From positions 1 to 44,806 of the forward strand of contig DRJK01000060.1 in NCBI GenBank assembly GCA_011052215.1: a stretch of 44,806 bases of DNA, given 5' to 3'. The notes under the pieces were generated by a model. It had not been told where the DNA came from, searched no databases, and saw nothing but the letters and a program-made list of their open reading frames with translations. A program made the translations under genes and the position numbers. Position 1 is the first letter of the stretch, and each line of letters opens with the position of its first letter. Source of the stretch: Gammaproteobacteria bacterium. GTDB taxonomy: Bacteria; Pseudomonadota; Gammaproteobacteria; JAADHQ01. Shown piece after piece: positions 34,838-42,353 of this stretch.

Positions 34838-35281
34838 GCTGACTCCTATGCTTATAAATAATAAATCTGTCAGGCAATGGAAAATCCATTGCCTGATATT
34901 ATTTTTATCGTGAGGAAAACCCGTATAGAGATTCCGCCGGATAAATTTGAGGACGGACCGTAACAGGATTCAACAACGCATGTGTGTCCACGCGGACACA
35001 TGACTGGGTATTGAACCATTTTTTACAGGGTACAGACAAGAAAAAGTGGCATTTAATTGTAAAATACAGGTAATAAATATTGTAATATCCTGGCAATACT
35101 ATAATGATATTATTTAGTTACATAATTTTTTCCATTATATTCCATTTAACTAATATGGGTAATAATGATCCCGAATAATTGTGATTTGGCTCACTGTTAT
35201 GAACACCTGACATTCAGTTTTGGCATTAATTAGCCGCTAACAATTATAGTAAATTGATATTTTATAAAGGCACGATGATTG
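34838..35281. other. Divergent intergenic region between prk and the HD-GYP gene
   Basis: 444 bp holding both promoters. Recognisable structures are the prk leader hairpin (34870-34896) and a smaller stem at 34981-34998 (TGTGTCC-ACGC-GGACACA). The right half (35040-35270) is AT-rich. No gene is supported. Confidence 0.5.
34870..34896. promoter_or_regulatory. Strong hairpin in the prk leader
   Basis: TCAGGCAATGGA (34870-34881) pairs perfectly with TCCATTGCCTGA (34885-34896) around an AAA loop. On the minus strand it lies 33 bases before the prk start and is followed by CAGATTTATTATTTA. It could be an attenuator, a stabilising leader stem, or a plus-strand terminator (TATTATTTTT follows at 34897). 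Confidence 0.55.
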
Positions 35282-36421
35282 ATGCATAAAAACCTGTTTG
35301 AATATCAGGACAGCCTTGCAATATTGAATAATAATGGTTCATTGCAGGATAAACTTACCAGTATACATGAAGTAATAACTGTCACATTTCCCTATATTGA
35401 CCGTATTGCTGTTGCCGTCTTCGAAGAAGAGACAGACATACTCAAGACGTTTGTTGCCAGCTGTTATGGCGAGAATCCCCTGCTGCATTATGATGCGAAA
35501 CTCAGTGAGACACCGTCACTTCAGGAGATCCTGACACATGGCAAGCCCCGGGTGATTAATCATCTTGAGATTTTCTCTACCGGTAAAAACGAACATACTA
35601 TTAAACTGGCAAAAATGAATTATGCTGCGAGCTACACCATGCCGATTTATCAGAACGGTGTTTTTTTCGGTTTTGTATTTTTTAATTCGACCAAAGAGGG
35701 CGTGTTCAGGGAGCAGATACTTCACCAACTGGATTTGTTCGGCCATATGATATCGTTGATGATCATGAACGAACTCAGTGCCGCGTATACCCTGACAGCC
35801 GCATTGAAAACGACAGGTGAAATAGTTCAGAAACGGGACCCGGAGACAGGCTGCCATATCGACAGAATGTCCAGATATACACGGCTGATTGCGACCGAAC
35901 TGGCCTGTAAATACGAGTTTGATGATGAATATATCGAACAGCTGTTTATATACTCGCCATTACATGATATTGGCAAGGTAGGTATTTCCGACAGTATTTT
36001 GCAAAAGCCGGGTGCTTTAAGCCGGGAAGAATTTGATGAAATGAAAACACATACCATTCAAGGGCGTGAATTGATTGATCATCTGCTACAAAATTTTGGC
36101 AAGGGTGTTTTTCTGCAGGCTGACATGCTAAGAAATATCGCCATGTATCACCATGAGGCAATAAACGGAAGCGGCTATCCTGAAGGTAAAAAAGGAGATG
36201 AAATCCCGATCGAGGCGAAGATTGTAGCGGTTGCCGATGTTTTTGATGCACTGACAAGCAGCCGGTCTTACAAGGGCGCCTGGACAAACGAAAAGGCCTT
36301 TGAAATGCTGAAAAAACTGGCAGGAAACACACTCGACCACGATTGTGTCAGTGCCCTGGTGAATAATGAAGAAAAGATACGGGGGATTCAGAAGGATTTC
36401 AAGGAAAACCCGTATGGATAA
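35282..36421 (+). CDS. GAF-like/HD-GYP domain protein, probable cyclic-di-GMP phosphodiesterase
   Basis: 379 residues. The N-terminal half (about 20-165) resembles a GAF sensor domain (VAVAVFEEETDIL..., MPIYQNGVFFGFVFFNS). The C-terminal half is an HD-GYP domain: LHDIGKVGISDSIL, HHEAINGSGYPEGKKGDEIPIEAKIVAVADVFDALTS, all catalytic and GYP residues present. The His usually preceding the domain is in GCHIDRMSRYT. ATG 35282 is used; a TTG immediately precedes it. A cytosolic location is likely. It is divergent from prk; regulation of prk by c-di-GMP is not implied by anything visible. Confidence 0.9.
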   Translation: MHKNLFEYQDSLAILNNNGSLQDKLTSIHEVITVTFPYIDRIAVAVFEEETDILKTFVASCYGENPLLHYDAKLSETPSLQEILTHGKPRVINHLEIFSTGKNEHTIKLAKMNYAASYTMPIYQNGVFFGFVFFNSTKEGVFREQILHQLDLFGHMISLMIMNELSAAYTLTAALKTTGEIVQKRDPETGCHIDRMSRYTRLIATELACKYEFDDEYIEQLFIYSPLHDIGKVGISDSILQKPGALSREEFDEMKTHTIQGRELIDHLLQNFGKGVFLQADMLRNIAMYHHEAINGSGYPEGKKGDEIPIEAKIVAVADVFDALTSSRSYKGAWTNEKAFEMLKKLAGNTLDHDCVSALVNNEEKIRGIQKDFKENPYG

Positions 36422-36490
36422 TTTGCAAATTACATGAGTTTGCAGACTTTTTTATTATCTCAATAATCTGGATAGTCTTGATGTCATTGC

Positions 36491-36620
36491 TGTCCCGTTA
36501 ACTTTATGAAGCACGTATCAATGTGAGGGCATGGAACCGGCAAGCCTGATCAAGACCGTCTGTCGCATGGACGCGGCAGCCGAGCCGCCATGGATGGCAT
36601 GTTTTTGCGTGTCTTGATCA
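36491..36620 (-). repeat. Family A element copy 4 (reverse orientation, truncated)
   Basis: Starts TGTCCCGTTAAC at 36491 and runs in reverse orientation relative to copy 1: GGCATGGAACCGGCAAGCCTG, the central CTGTCGCATGGACGCGGCAG hairpin, CCATGGATGGCATG and GCGTGTCTTGATCA. It stops at 36620, where it meets the trmB stop codon; the other arm is missing. Confidence 0.85.
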
Positions 36621-37319
36621 CACCTTGTTGAAAACCAGGTCCCGCACTACGTGCCCCAGGCGCCGTCCTCTGCGTTCGTATTTTGTTTCAGGCCTGTCAC
36701 CCCGTGATGCATATTTTCTTTTGCCAGTTGTGTTAGTAAATCCATCAGAGCGTGTCATCACATCCATTATATGGTGAGCGTAGTCTTCCCAATCGGTGGC
36801 CAGGTGGAAAACACCACCGGGCTTCAGAATACGATGGATCTGATGAATGAAATTATCCTGAACCATGCGTCGTTTGTGGTGCTTCTTTTTTTGCCAGGGA
36901 TCAGGAAAAAAAACATAGACGCCATCGAGGCTTTCTTCCGGTATTGACCCGTTGAGTATTTCAATGGCGTCATGATTGATGATTTTCAGGTTGCCCAGTG
37001 CTTTTTGATGTAATTCGATCAGTGTTTTGCCGACACCGGGACGGTGTACTTCAATACCGAGGTAATCGTTTTCCGGGTGATTTTCTGCCATCACAAGGAG
37101 AGATGTGCCCATGCCAAAACCGATCTCCAGATAGCGGGGTGCCGTTCTGTCAAATAACCGATCAAAATCAACAGGGGTCTTGTCCGGGACACCATAAACA
37201 GGCAACAGTTTTTCAAGGGCCTGACTTTGCGCACGGGTCATGCGACCTTCGCGTTTGACAAAGCTTCGGATTGGCCGGTGGTGTTTCATGTTATCAAGCT
37301 CAAATCGAGGCAGTGTCAT
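36618..37319 (-). CDS. trmB: tRNA (guanine46-N7)-methyltransferase
   Basis: Methylates G46 in the tRNA variable loop. About 233 residues from ATG 37319; ATG 37289 (MKHHRPIRSFVKREGRMT) is also plausible, and the frame is open up to 37400, inside thiG. Family motifs: IRSFVKREGRMT, LEIGFGMGTSLLVMAENHPENDYLGIEVHRPG, VYVFFPDPWQKKKHHKRR and LHLATDWEDYAHHIMDVM. The protein ends RDLVFNKV, and its TGA stop lies in the conserved TGATCAAGACAC stretch of a truncated family A repeat, so the repeat insertion probably defined the present C-terminus. It follows thiG on the same strand. Confidence 0.93.
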   Translation of the reverse strand: MTLPRFELDNMKHHRPIRSFVKREGRMTRAQSQALEKLLPVYGVPDKTPVDFDRLFDRTAPRYLEIGFGMGTSLLVMAENHPENDYLGIEVHRPGVGKTLIELHQKALGNLKIINHDAIEILNGSIPEESLDGVYVFFPDPWQKKKHHKRRMVQDNFIHQIHRILKPGGVFHLATDWEDYAHHIMDVMTRSDGFTNTTGKRKYASRGDRPETKYERRGRRLGHVVRDLVFNKV

Positions 37320-37383
37320 TGCCTTTGAAATCAGGGCTGGCCCGTTAACATCCGCAGAACCATCATTTGAATCCGGTAGCCTT

Positions 37384-38196
37384 CTAGAAAAACAGGCCAT
37401 CTACAGGCGAAGAGGCCGCAGCATACCGTTTACGCGGGATGCGTCCGGCATGGTATGCCTCGCGTCCGGCCTCGACAGCCTTTTTCATGGCGGACGCCAT
37501 CAGTAGTGGATTTTTTGCACTGGCAATGGCCGTCTGCATCAGTATTCCATCACAACCCAGCTCCATGGCAATGGCGGCATCCGAAGCCGTGCCGACCCCG
37601 GCGTCTACCAGAATGGGGACGTTGGCATTTTCGACAATGGTCGCAATATTGTATGGATTACGAATACCCAGCCCGGAGCCTATGGGGGCTGCCAGAGGCA
37701 TGACAGCGATGCAGCCCATCTCTTCAAGGCGTTTGGCCGCGACCGGGTCATCATTGGTATACACCATAATCAGGAAGTCCTCTTTCAATAGCACTTCTGC
37801 CGCCCTGAAGGTTTCGGCAACATCCGGGAACAAGGTTTTTTCATCACCCAGTACCTCGAGTTTGACGAGGCTGTGTCCATCCAGGAGTTCACGCGCCAGA
37901 CGACAGGTGCGTATGGCCTCATCGGCGCTGTAGCAGCCAGCTGTGTTGGGCAGGTAGGTGTAGTCATCGGGCGAAATAATATCGAGCAGGTTGGGTTCAT
38001 CCGGGCTCTGGCCAATATTGGTTCGACGCACCGCCATGGTTATAATTTCGGCCCCACTTTCATCAATGGCTTGTTTGGCCTGATACAGATCCTGGTATTT
38101 CCCGGTACCAACCAGTAATCTGGACCGGTATTCAACACCGGCGATAGTTAATGGATCTTTGCCGGGTTTGATGTTTTGTTGTATTTGAGAGTTCAT
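37384..38196 (-). CDS. thiG: Thiazole synthase ThiG
   Basis: Forms the thiazole phosphate of thiamine from DXP, dehydroglycine and ThiS-thiocarboxylate. 270 residues with the Schiff-base Lys in LVKLEVLG, the N-terminal [12 protein letters not shown], and the phosphate-binding [31 protein letters not shown]-terminal extension ([16 protein letters not shown]) is common in Gammaproteobacteria. It lies 29 bp after thiS. No TPP riboswitch was seen upstream of the thiS-thiG pair. Confidence 0.97.
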   Translation of the reverse strand: MNSQIQQNIKPGKDPLTIAGVEYRSRLLVGTGKYQDLYQAKQAIDESGAEIITMAVRRTNIGQSPDEPNLLDIISPDDYTYLPNTAGCYSADEAIRTCRLARELLDGHSLVKLEVLGDEKTLFPDVAETFRAAEVLLKEDFLIMVYTNDDPVAAKRLEEMGCIAVMPLAAPIGSGLGIRNPYNIATIVENANVPILVDAGVGTASDAAIAMELGCDGILMQTAIASAKNPLLMASAMKKAVEAGREAYHAGRIPRKRYAAASSPVDGLFF

Positions 38197-38225
38197 ATTT
38201 ATAAATAATCCTGAATTATGCGGGC

Positions 38226-38426
38226 CTAGCCCCCTCCGATCGCGCCGACGATTTCAATTTTATCCCCATCCCTGATGACGCGTTCATCAAAAGTACTACG
38301 GGGGACAATTTCCTCATTGATTTCCATGGCCATGCGTTTGCCTGCCAGGCACAGCGTCTCAACCAGTTGAGAGGCAGTCGAATGATCCGGAACCTGGCGG
38401 CTTTCGCCGTTGAGTGTTATTTCCAT
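38226..38426 (-). CDS. thiS: Sulfur carrier protein ThiS
   Basis: 66-residue ubiquitin-like sulfur carrier. The start at ATG 38426 ([20 protein letters not shown]) replaces an upstream ATG at 38501 that overlaps the preceding gene. The C-terminal IVGAIGGG supplies the Gly-Gly that is thiocarboxylated. It forms a pair with thiG and lies 44 bp after the L,D-transpeptidase gene. Confidence 0.95.
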   Translation of the reverse strand: MEITLNGESRQVPDHSTASQLVETLCLAGKRMAMEINEEIVPRSTFDERVIRDGDKIEIVGAIGGG

Positions 38427-38470
38427 GGTGGTTAATATTTTATTTGTTGATCGGGTTATTTTACACCAAG

Positions 38471-39004
38471 TTACGTGCCGATATATACCAGTGTGTTGCA
38501 ATCAACCAATTCGAATAATTTGATCACATCATCATTTCGCATGCGGATACAACCCTGTGAGGCGGGTTTGCCGATCAGGCCCTCCTCGGGTGTGCCATGA
38601 ATATAGATATAGCGCGCATAGGTGTCGACATCGCCGCCAAGGTTCAGTCCCGCCTCCAGACCCTTTAACCACAGGATACGTGATGTTATCTGATCCTCGC
38701 CGGATTCGGTATCTCCATTAAATATGACGGCCTTCTGACCGGTATCTACCCTTGCCTTGAACAGGGACATTATTTTAGCATGCCGGCCAATTTTTTCTGC
38801 TATTCGGTGGACACCGGTCGGGGTCATCAGGCTGTCTTTAAGGCACCCTGTTCCTCTGGACGATGTTGAGACGGGCCATTTCTGCAAACAAATGTCCTGC
38901 TCATACAGGGATAGCTGCTGCCGGTCTACATTGACCAGGATAATCCGGTCTTGTGGAGAGGGCGCGTATATTTTCAGTAATTTAATCGGATTCATCAGGT
39001 ACAT
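38471..39004 (-). CDS. L,D-transpeptidase (YkuD domain)
   Basis: 177 residues with a YkuD catalytic domain: IYIHGTPEEG (His136) and SQGCIRMRNDDV with active-site Cys152. The first strand reads IILVNVDRQQLSLYEQ. The family cross-links peptidoglycan through 3-3 bonds or attaches proteins to it. No signal peptide or membrane anchor is seen in the first 20 residues, which is odd for a periplasmic enzyme; a different start or a short anchor may be missed. It heads a likely operon with thiS, thiG and trmB and is divergent from the YcbK-like gene. Confidence 0.9.
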   Translation of the reverse strand: MYLMNPIKLLKIYAPSPQDRIILVNVDRQQLSLYEQDICLQKWPVSTSSRGTGCLKDSLMTPTGVHRIAEKIGRHAKIMSLFKARVDTGQKAVIFNGDTESGEDQITSRILWLKGLEAGLNLGGDVDTYARYIYIHGTPEEGLIGKPASQGCIRMRNDDVIKLFELVDCNTLVYIGT

Positions 39005-39083
39005 TTAACCGGATATTGCGCTAAACTTGGAATCATACTCAAATTAACACAAATCGGGCTATTTTTTACATTGTGGTGCATCC

Positions 39084-39638
39084 ATGGATAAAGGGAAGCT
39101 ACAGCAATTCAATCGACGTGAATTTCTAAAAACAGGCATAGGCTTGTCTGCCGGTTTATTTATGCCTGAAGCCTTTGCCCTGCCGACCCGGCTGCCTGAA
39201 AGGACCTTGTCATTCTATAATACACACACCGGCGAAAAATGCACCGCTACCTACTGGGCCGATGGGCATTATGTCACGGACGAAATCCGTAAGATCGAGT
39301 GGATACTCAGGGATCATCGCGAGGGCAAAACACATAATATGGACCAGAACCTGATGGATCTGCTGGTTGTGTTGCGGCACCAGATCGATTCCCGGCGCCC
39401 CTTCCATATTATTTCAGGCTACCGTACACCCAGAACCAATGAAATGTTGTACCGGACGACAAGCGGCGTCGACAAGCACAGCTATCACATGCAGGGCAGG
39501 GCGATTGATATTCGCTTGCCCGGATTTGATACCAGGAAACTACGCCAGGCGGCACGGTCACTGAAAGCGGGTGGTGTTGGTTATTATCCACATTCCAATT
39601 TTATACATATTGATACCGGCCGGGTTCGTTTCTGGTAA
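39084..39638 (+). CDS. Tat-exported YcbK/DUF882-type peptidase
   Basis: 184 residues. The N-terminus NRREFLKTGIGLSAGLFMPE is a twin-arginine signal (RR at 11-12), predicting folded export, probably with cofactor metal. The mature domain is the M15-like fold of YcbK/DUF882: HIISGYRTPRTNEMLYRTT, then KHSYHMQGRAIDIRLPG and GGVGYYPHSNFIHIDTG, giving the His/Asp metal ligands. A role in peptidoglycan cleavage is inferred by family. It is divergent from the L,D-transpeptidase gene (79 bp apart), another wall enzyme. Confidence 0.92.
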   Translation: MDKGKLQQFNRREFLKTGIGLSAGLFMPEAFALPTRLPERTLSFYNTHTGEKCTATYWADGHYVTDEIRKIEWILRDHREGKTHNMDQNLMDLLVVLRHQIDSRRPFHIISGYRTPRTNEMLYRTTSGVDKHSYHMQGRAIDIRLPGFDTRKLRQAARSLKAGGVGYYPHSNFIHIDTGRVRFW

Positions 39639-39653
39639 TCGAATCAGGGAAAA

Positions 39654-39730
39654 GATAAAAGATAAAAGATAAAAGATAAAAGATAAAAGATAAAAGATAA
39701 AAGATAAAAGATAAAAGATAAAAGATAAAA
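39654..39730. repeat. Heptamer tandem repeat, locus 2 (GATAAAA x 11)
   Basis: Eleven uninterrupted, identical copies of GATAAAA. The perfection implies recent expansion by slippage, and unit number is likely to vary between strains. It lies between the convergent ends of the YcbK-like gene and the polymerase gene. Confidence 0.96.
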
Positions 39731-39782
39731 GGTCTAAGGGGAGATTGTCTCAGTCTCCCGGGGCTTTAGAATTATAGTATAA

Positions 39783-41018
39783 TCAAATCGTTTGGCGCAC
39801 GCCGCCAGGTTTCCATGCCGGGGCAATGACATTTGGCATGGATGAGCGATTCAGCAGGCGCGCCGGTGCCAGCGTAAACTCACCAAAACGTTCATTCACC
39901 TCATCCATGACGGTGTTAATCTCGGCATCGATTTCATGCTGATGTGCAAACAGATCCATTTGTTGTTTTTGTGGTGCGGGGCTCAGTGCCGTGATCTGTA
40001 CCTGCCGGACCGGTTCACCATGCCAGTGGTTTTCCACCAGAAAGCGGCATAGCCGGTATATCAGGCGGCCATCGTTACCGGGTGTGGGTAGTTGCAGCTT
40101 GTCACTGATCCATGTGTGCTCCAGTTTCAGCCCGATAAAAAAATATTTTGCTTCCAGCTTATGTTTTCTCAGGCGCCTGCCTACCTTTTCACTCATGTGT
40201 TGCAGATAGGTGAGGATGATTTTTTTATCATTCGTGCCCGGGGGTACGACCTTGCCGTGGCCGATGGATTTAGGTGCGGCAACATCCATATGGATCTTGT
40301 CAGGATCATCGCCCTGGCACATCAGCCAGATACGTCTGCCGATGTTGCCAAAACGTCTGGCCAGAACACTGATGGGCAGTTGCCCGACATCGCCGCAGGT
40401 ATAGGCGCCGTGTTGTGCGAGGAAATTACCAATGCCGTCTGCAATGCCGCACAGAGCGGTTACCGGTTCGTTGGCAAGGCGCTCGCGTGCATCCCAGGGC
40501 GGGATGATGGTCAGGCCATCGGGTTTTTGTAGTTTGGCTGCAAATTTTGCCGTGGTCTTGTCACCACTGATGCCGATTGAACACAGCAGGCCGGAAGCGG
40601 CATAGACGCTTTCCCGGGTCATCCTGCCCATCCGTAGTGGTGTGCCATGTAACTTCTGGCATTGGCTCAGGTCGAGAAAGGCCTCGTCGACCGAGAATAC
40701 CTCAATATCAGGGCTGACATCCTGCAGGGCGTGCATGATGCGGGTAGAGACCCTGGCATAGACCTCGGGCCGGGCCGGGCGCTGGATAATACCCGGACAT
40801 TGCCTGCGCGCCTCCTGTATGCGCATGCCGGTATAGATGCCGTGCGCGCGGGCCTCGTAGGAGCAGGTGATAATGCATGATCCGACCTCGCCATTGGTGA
40901 CAGCGACGGGCCTGCCCCTGAGTTCGGGAAAATCCCGTTGTTCCACAGAGGCGAAGAAGGCGTTCATGTCCACGTGCAAAATAGCGCGTGGCCATTGTAT
41001 CGGGCAAAAGGGGTCCAT
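39783..41018 (-). CDS. Y-family DNA polymerase (DinB/Pol IV-like)
   Basis: 411-residue translesion polymerase. Catalytic motifs are complete: ILHVDMNAFFASVEQRDFPELRGRPVAV, SYEARAHGIYTGMRIQEA, and EVFSVDEAFLDLS with the metal-binding D/E pair. A little-finger domain occupies about 235-345. The clamp-binding pentapeptide QMDLF lies at about 353-357 but is followed by a 54-residue tail, while Pol IV usually ends with it. The upstream genes on the same strand are a GxxExxY protein and lexA. No LexA box is visible directly upstream, so control, if any, would be from the lexA promoter or a site not recognised. Confidence 0.93.
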   Translation of the reverse strand: MDPFCPIQWPRAILHVDMNAFFASVEQRDFPELRGRPVAVTNGEVGSCIITCSYEARAHGIYTGMRIQEARRQCPGIIQRPARPEVYARVSTRIMHALQDVSPDIEVFSVDEAFLDLSQCQKLHGTPLRMGRMTRESVYAASGLLCSIGISGDKTTAKFAAKLQKPDGLTIIPPWDARERLANEPVTALCGIADGIGNFLAQHGAYTCGDVGQLPISVLARRFGNIGRRIWLMCQGDDPDKIHMDVAAPKSIGHGKVVPPGTNDKKIILTYLQHMSEKVGRRLRKHKLEAKYFFIGLKLEHTWISDKLQLPTPGNDGRLIYRLCRFLVENHWHGEPVRQVQITALSPAPQKQQMDLFAHQHEIDAEINTVMDEVNERFGEFTLAPARLLNRSSMPNVIAPAWKPGGVRQTI

Positions 41019-41133
41019 TGATAATAAATTAAGGTATTAAGAACCAGGGACGAGGAACCAGGAACCAGGTAATAGGGTTATAAGTGTATATTCTATGAAG
41101 GTTTTCCTCGTCCCTGGTCCCTGGTTCTTAGTT
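41019..41133. repeat. Heptamer-phased inverted simple repeat, locus 3
   Basis: From 41041 the units GAACCAG, GGACGAG, GAACCAG, GAACCAG, GTAATAG and GGTTATA can be read in phase. The right side (41106-41130, CCTCGTC, CCTGGTC, CCTGGTT) is complementary, so the spacer folds back. Same seven-base period as at 15325 and 39654, with different base content. Confidence 0.75.
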
Positions 41134-41481
41134 TTAAAGCGAGACCGGGTGTATACCCTGGCGAATGAATGTCGAATTAAAGTTCAGCAATAAACCCTGC
41201 CTGAAACGCAGTTTGCGTAAATAGCCGGTGAGTTGTTTGCTGTGTAACGATGTAATCCGGTCGACACAGCGCAAACCCAGTAGCAGGCAATTTTCCACCA
41301 GCACGCTGACGGTTTTATCCATTTCCCTGCGTTCGGCACGGATGCCGCGTCTGCGAAGTTCGGTGATCAGGGCAAACTCATAGGCCGATTCGGGCAGGCC
41401 CGGGCCGTATTCACGCCGCACCTGCCATGCCGCTGACATAACGCCCTGCATGAGATTCTGATGACTGTTTTGTGGTTTCAT
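41134..41481 (-). CDS. GxxExxY protein with lost nuclease residues
   Basis: 115 residues. The family motif is visible as GLPESAY in REYGPGLPESAYEFALITELRRRG, and the end LRFRQGLLLNFN is typical. The family (PD-(D/E)XK superfamily) normally has a central YKG...RADLLVED...VELKA segment. Here that region is about 15 residues shorter and reads KTVSVLVENCLLLGLRCVDRI, with Ser, Gly and Arg where the catalytic Asp, Glu and Lys are expected. The protein is probably not an active nuclease. It sits between lexA and the Y-family polymerase, separated from each by small inverted repeats. Confidence 0.85.
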   Translation of the reverse strand: MKPQNSHQNLMQGVMSAAWQVRREYGPGLPESAYEFALITELRRRGIRAERREMDKTVSVLVENCLLLGLRCVDRITSLHSKQLTGYLRKLRFRQGLLLNFNSTFIRQGIHPVSL

Positions 41482-41510
41482 TGTTCAAGCCTCTTGTAAA
41501 AAAGGTGTTT

Positions 41511-41582
41511 ACCACGGAGATTTTGAGCAAACGACAGACAACATGGCAATACAACCTGGTGGTATCGATATCTCTCCGTGGT
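41511..41582. repeat. 72 bp inverted-repeat element
   Basis: ACCACGGAGA at 41511-41520 is matched by its complement TCTCCGTGGT at 41573-41582. No further internal pairing is clear. It fills most of the gap between the GxxExxY gene and lexA. Confidence 0.6.
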
Positions 41583-41606
41583 CAACACAAGTGCGGATAG
41601 TCCGCG

Positions 41607-42212
41607 TTAACAATATGAGCGCATTTGCCCGACCAGTACGCCCTGGATATGTACCCGGTGGGCATCAAAGACCATGGGCTGCATATTGCTGTTTTCCGGT
41701 ATCAGGGTGACGGTGCCGTCCTGATTGTTTTTAAAGCGCTTCAATGTGGCCTCCTGCTGGTCGACCAGGGCAACGACAATTTCGCCATTACGTGCGGTCA
41801 TGCAGCTTTCAACCACGACCATGTCATCGGGCAGAATACCGGCATCAATCATGGATTCCCCCTGCACCTTCAGCACAAAACGCCCGGGGGCGATAAAAAA
41901 ATCGGCCAGGTTGATTTCCTGCTGATCCGGTATGGCTTCAATGGGCGCACCTGCGGCAATGCGACCGAGCAAGGGCAGCACTGGCGCACTGTCGTCATGA
42001 TTGCCTTCACCGGCCAGCTGGATGCCACGGTGGCGCCCCGGCATCAGCTCAATCACCCCTGACTTTGCCAGGGACTGTACATAACGGTGTACGACCCCCT
42101 TGGATTTGATGCCCAGGCCCGTGGCAATCTCTTCCAGCAGCGGGCCCTGCCGGTATTCGGCAATGTAATGGCAGATAAAGCTGTAGGTGTCCTGTTCGCG
42201 TCGTGACAGCAT
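41607..42212 (-). CDS. lexA: LexA repressor (SOS response)
   Basis: 201-residue repressor. The winged helix domain covers about 1-65 (LSRREQDTYSFICHYIAEY... GLGIKSKGVVHRYVQSL). The self-cleavage site is Ala87-Gly88 (GRIAAGAP), the nucleophile Ser120 (QGESMIDAG) and the general base Lys158 (ATLKRF). The recognition helix differs from E. coli LexA, which agrees with the GTTC-N7-GTTC boxes in its own promoter. It heads a cluster with a GxxExxY gene and a Y-family polymerase. Autoregulation is strongly suggested by the operator layout; whether the downstream genes share the transcript is inference. Confidence 0.95.
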   Translation of the reverse strand: MLSRREQDTYSFICHYIAEYRQGPLLEEIATGLGIKSKGVVHRYVQSLAKSGVIELMPGRHRGIQLAGEGNHDDSAPVLPLLGRIAAGAPIEAIPDQQEINLADFFIAPGRFVLKVQGESMIDAGILPDDMVVVESCMTARNGEIVVALVDQQEATLKRFKNNQDGTVTLIPENSNMQPMVFDAHRVHIQGVLVGQMRSYC

Positions 42213-42226
42213 GGTACCCCCTGAAG

Positions 42227-42282
42227 GTTCTCATAATGTTCTCATTAATGAGAAATATAGAGAACTTTTAGAGAACTTTCAA
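42227..42282 (-). promoter_or_regulatory. lexA promoter with two inverted GTTC-N7-GTTC LexA boxes
   Basis: On the minus strand TTGAAA (42282-42277) and TATATT (42259-42254) are separated by exactly 17 bases. That spacer ends with GTTC-N7-GTTC (42276-42262 as read), the alphaproteobacterial LexA-box pattern. A second GTTC-N7-GTTC lies at 42227-42241 on the plus strand. The two face each other across the palindrome TTCTCATTAATGAGAA, giving five GTTCTC/GAGAAC half-sites with starts 10-12 bp apart. Classic autoregulation layout. Confidence 0.8.
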
Positions 42283-42353
42283 GTGCCGAATGAAATTTTA
42301 TGCTAAAAAAATATAACTATATGATATTAATAGTTTAAACAGGCAGGATGAAT

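Noticed and set aside
37320-37400. Start of trmB at ATG 37400, inside thiG
   Set aside because: The extra 27 residues have no counterpart in the TrmB family and no ribosome binding site precedes that ATG.
38197-38480. TPP riboswitch upstream of thiS-thiG
   Set aside because: The short gaps contain no CTGAGA-type thi-box core; the genes appear to be in an operon with the upstream transpeptidase.
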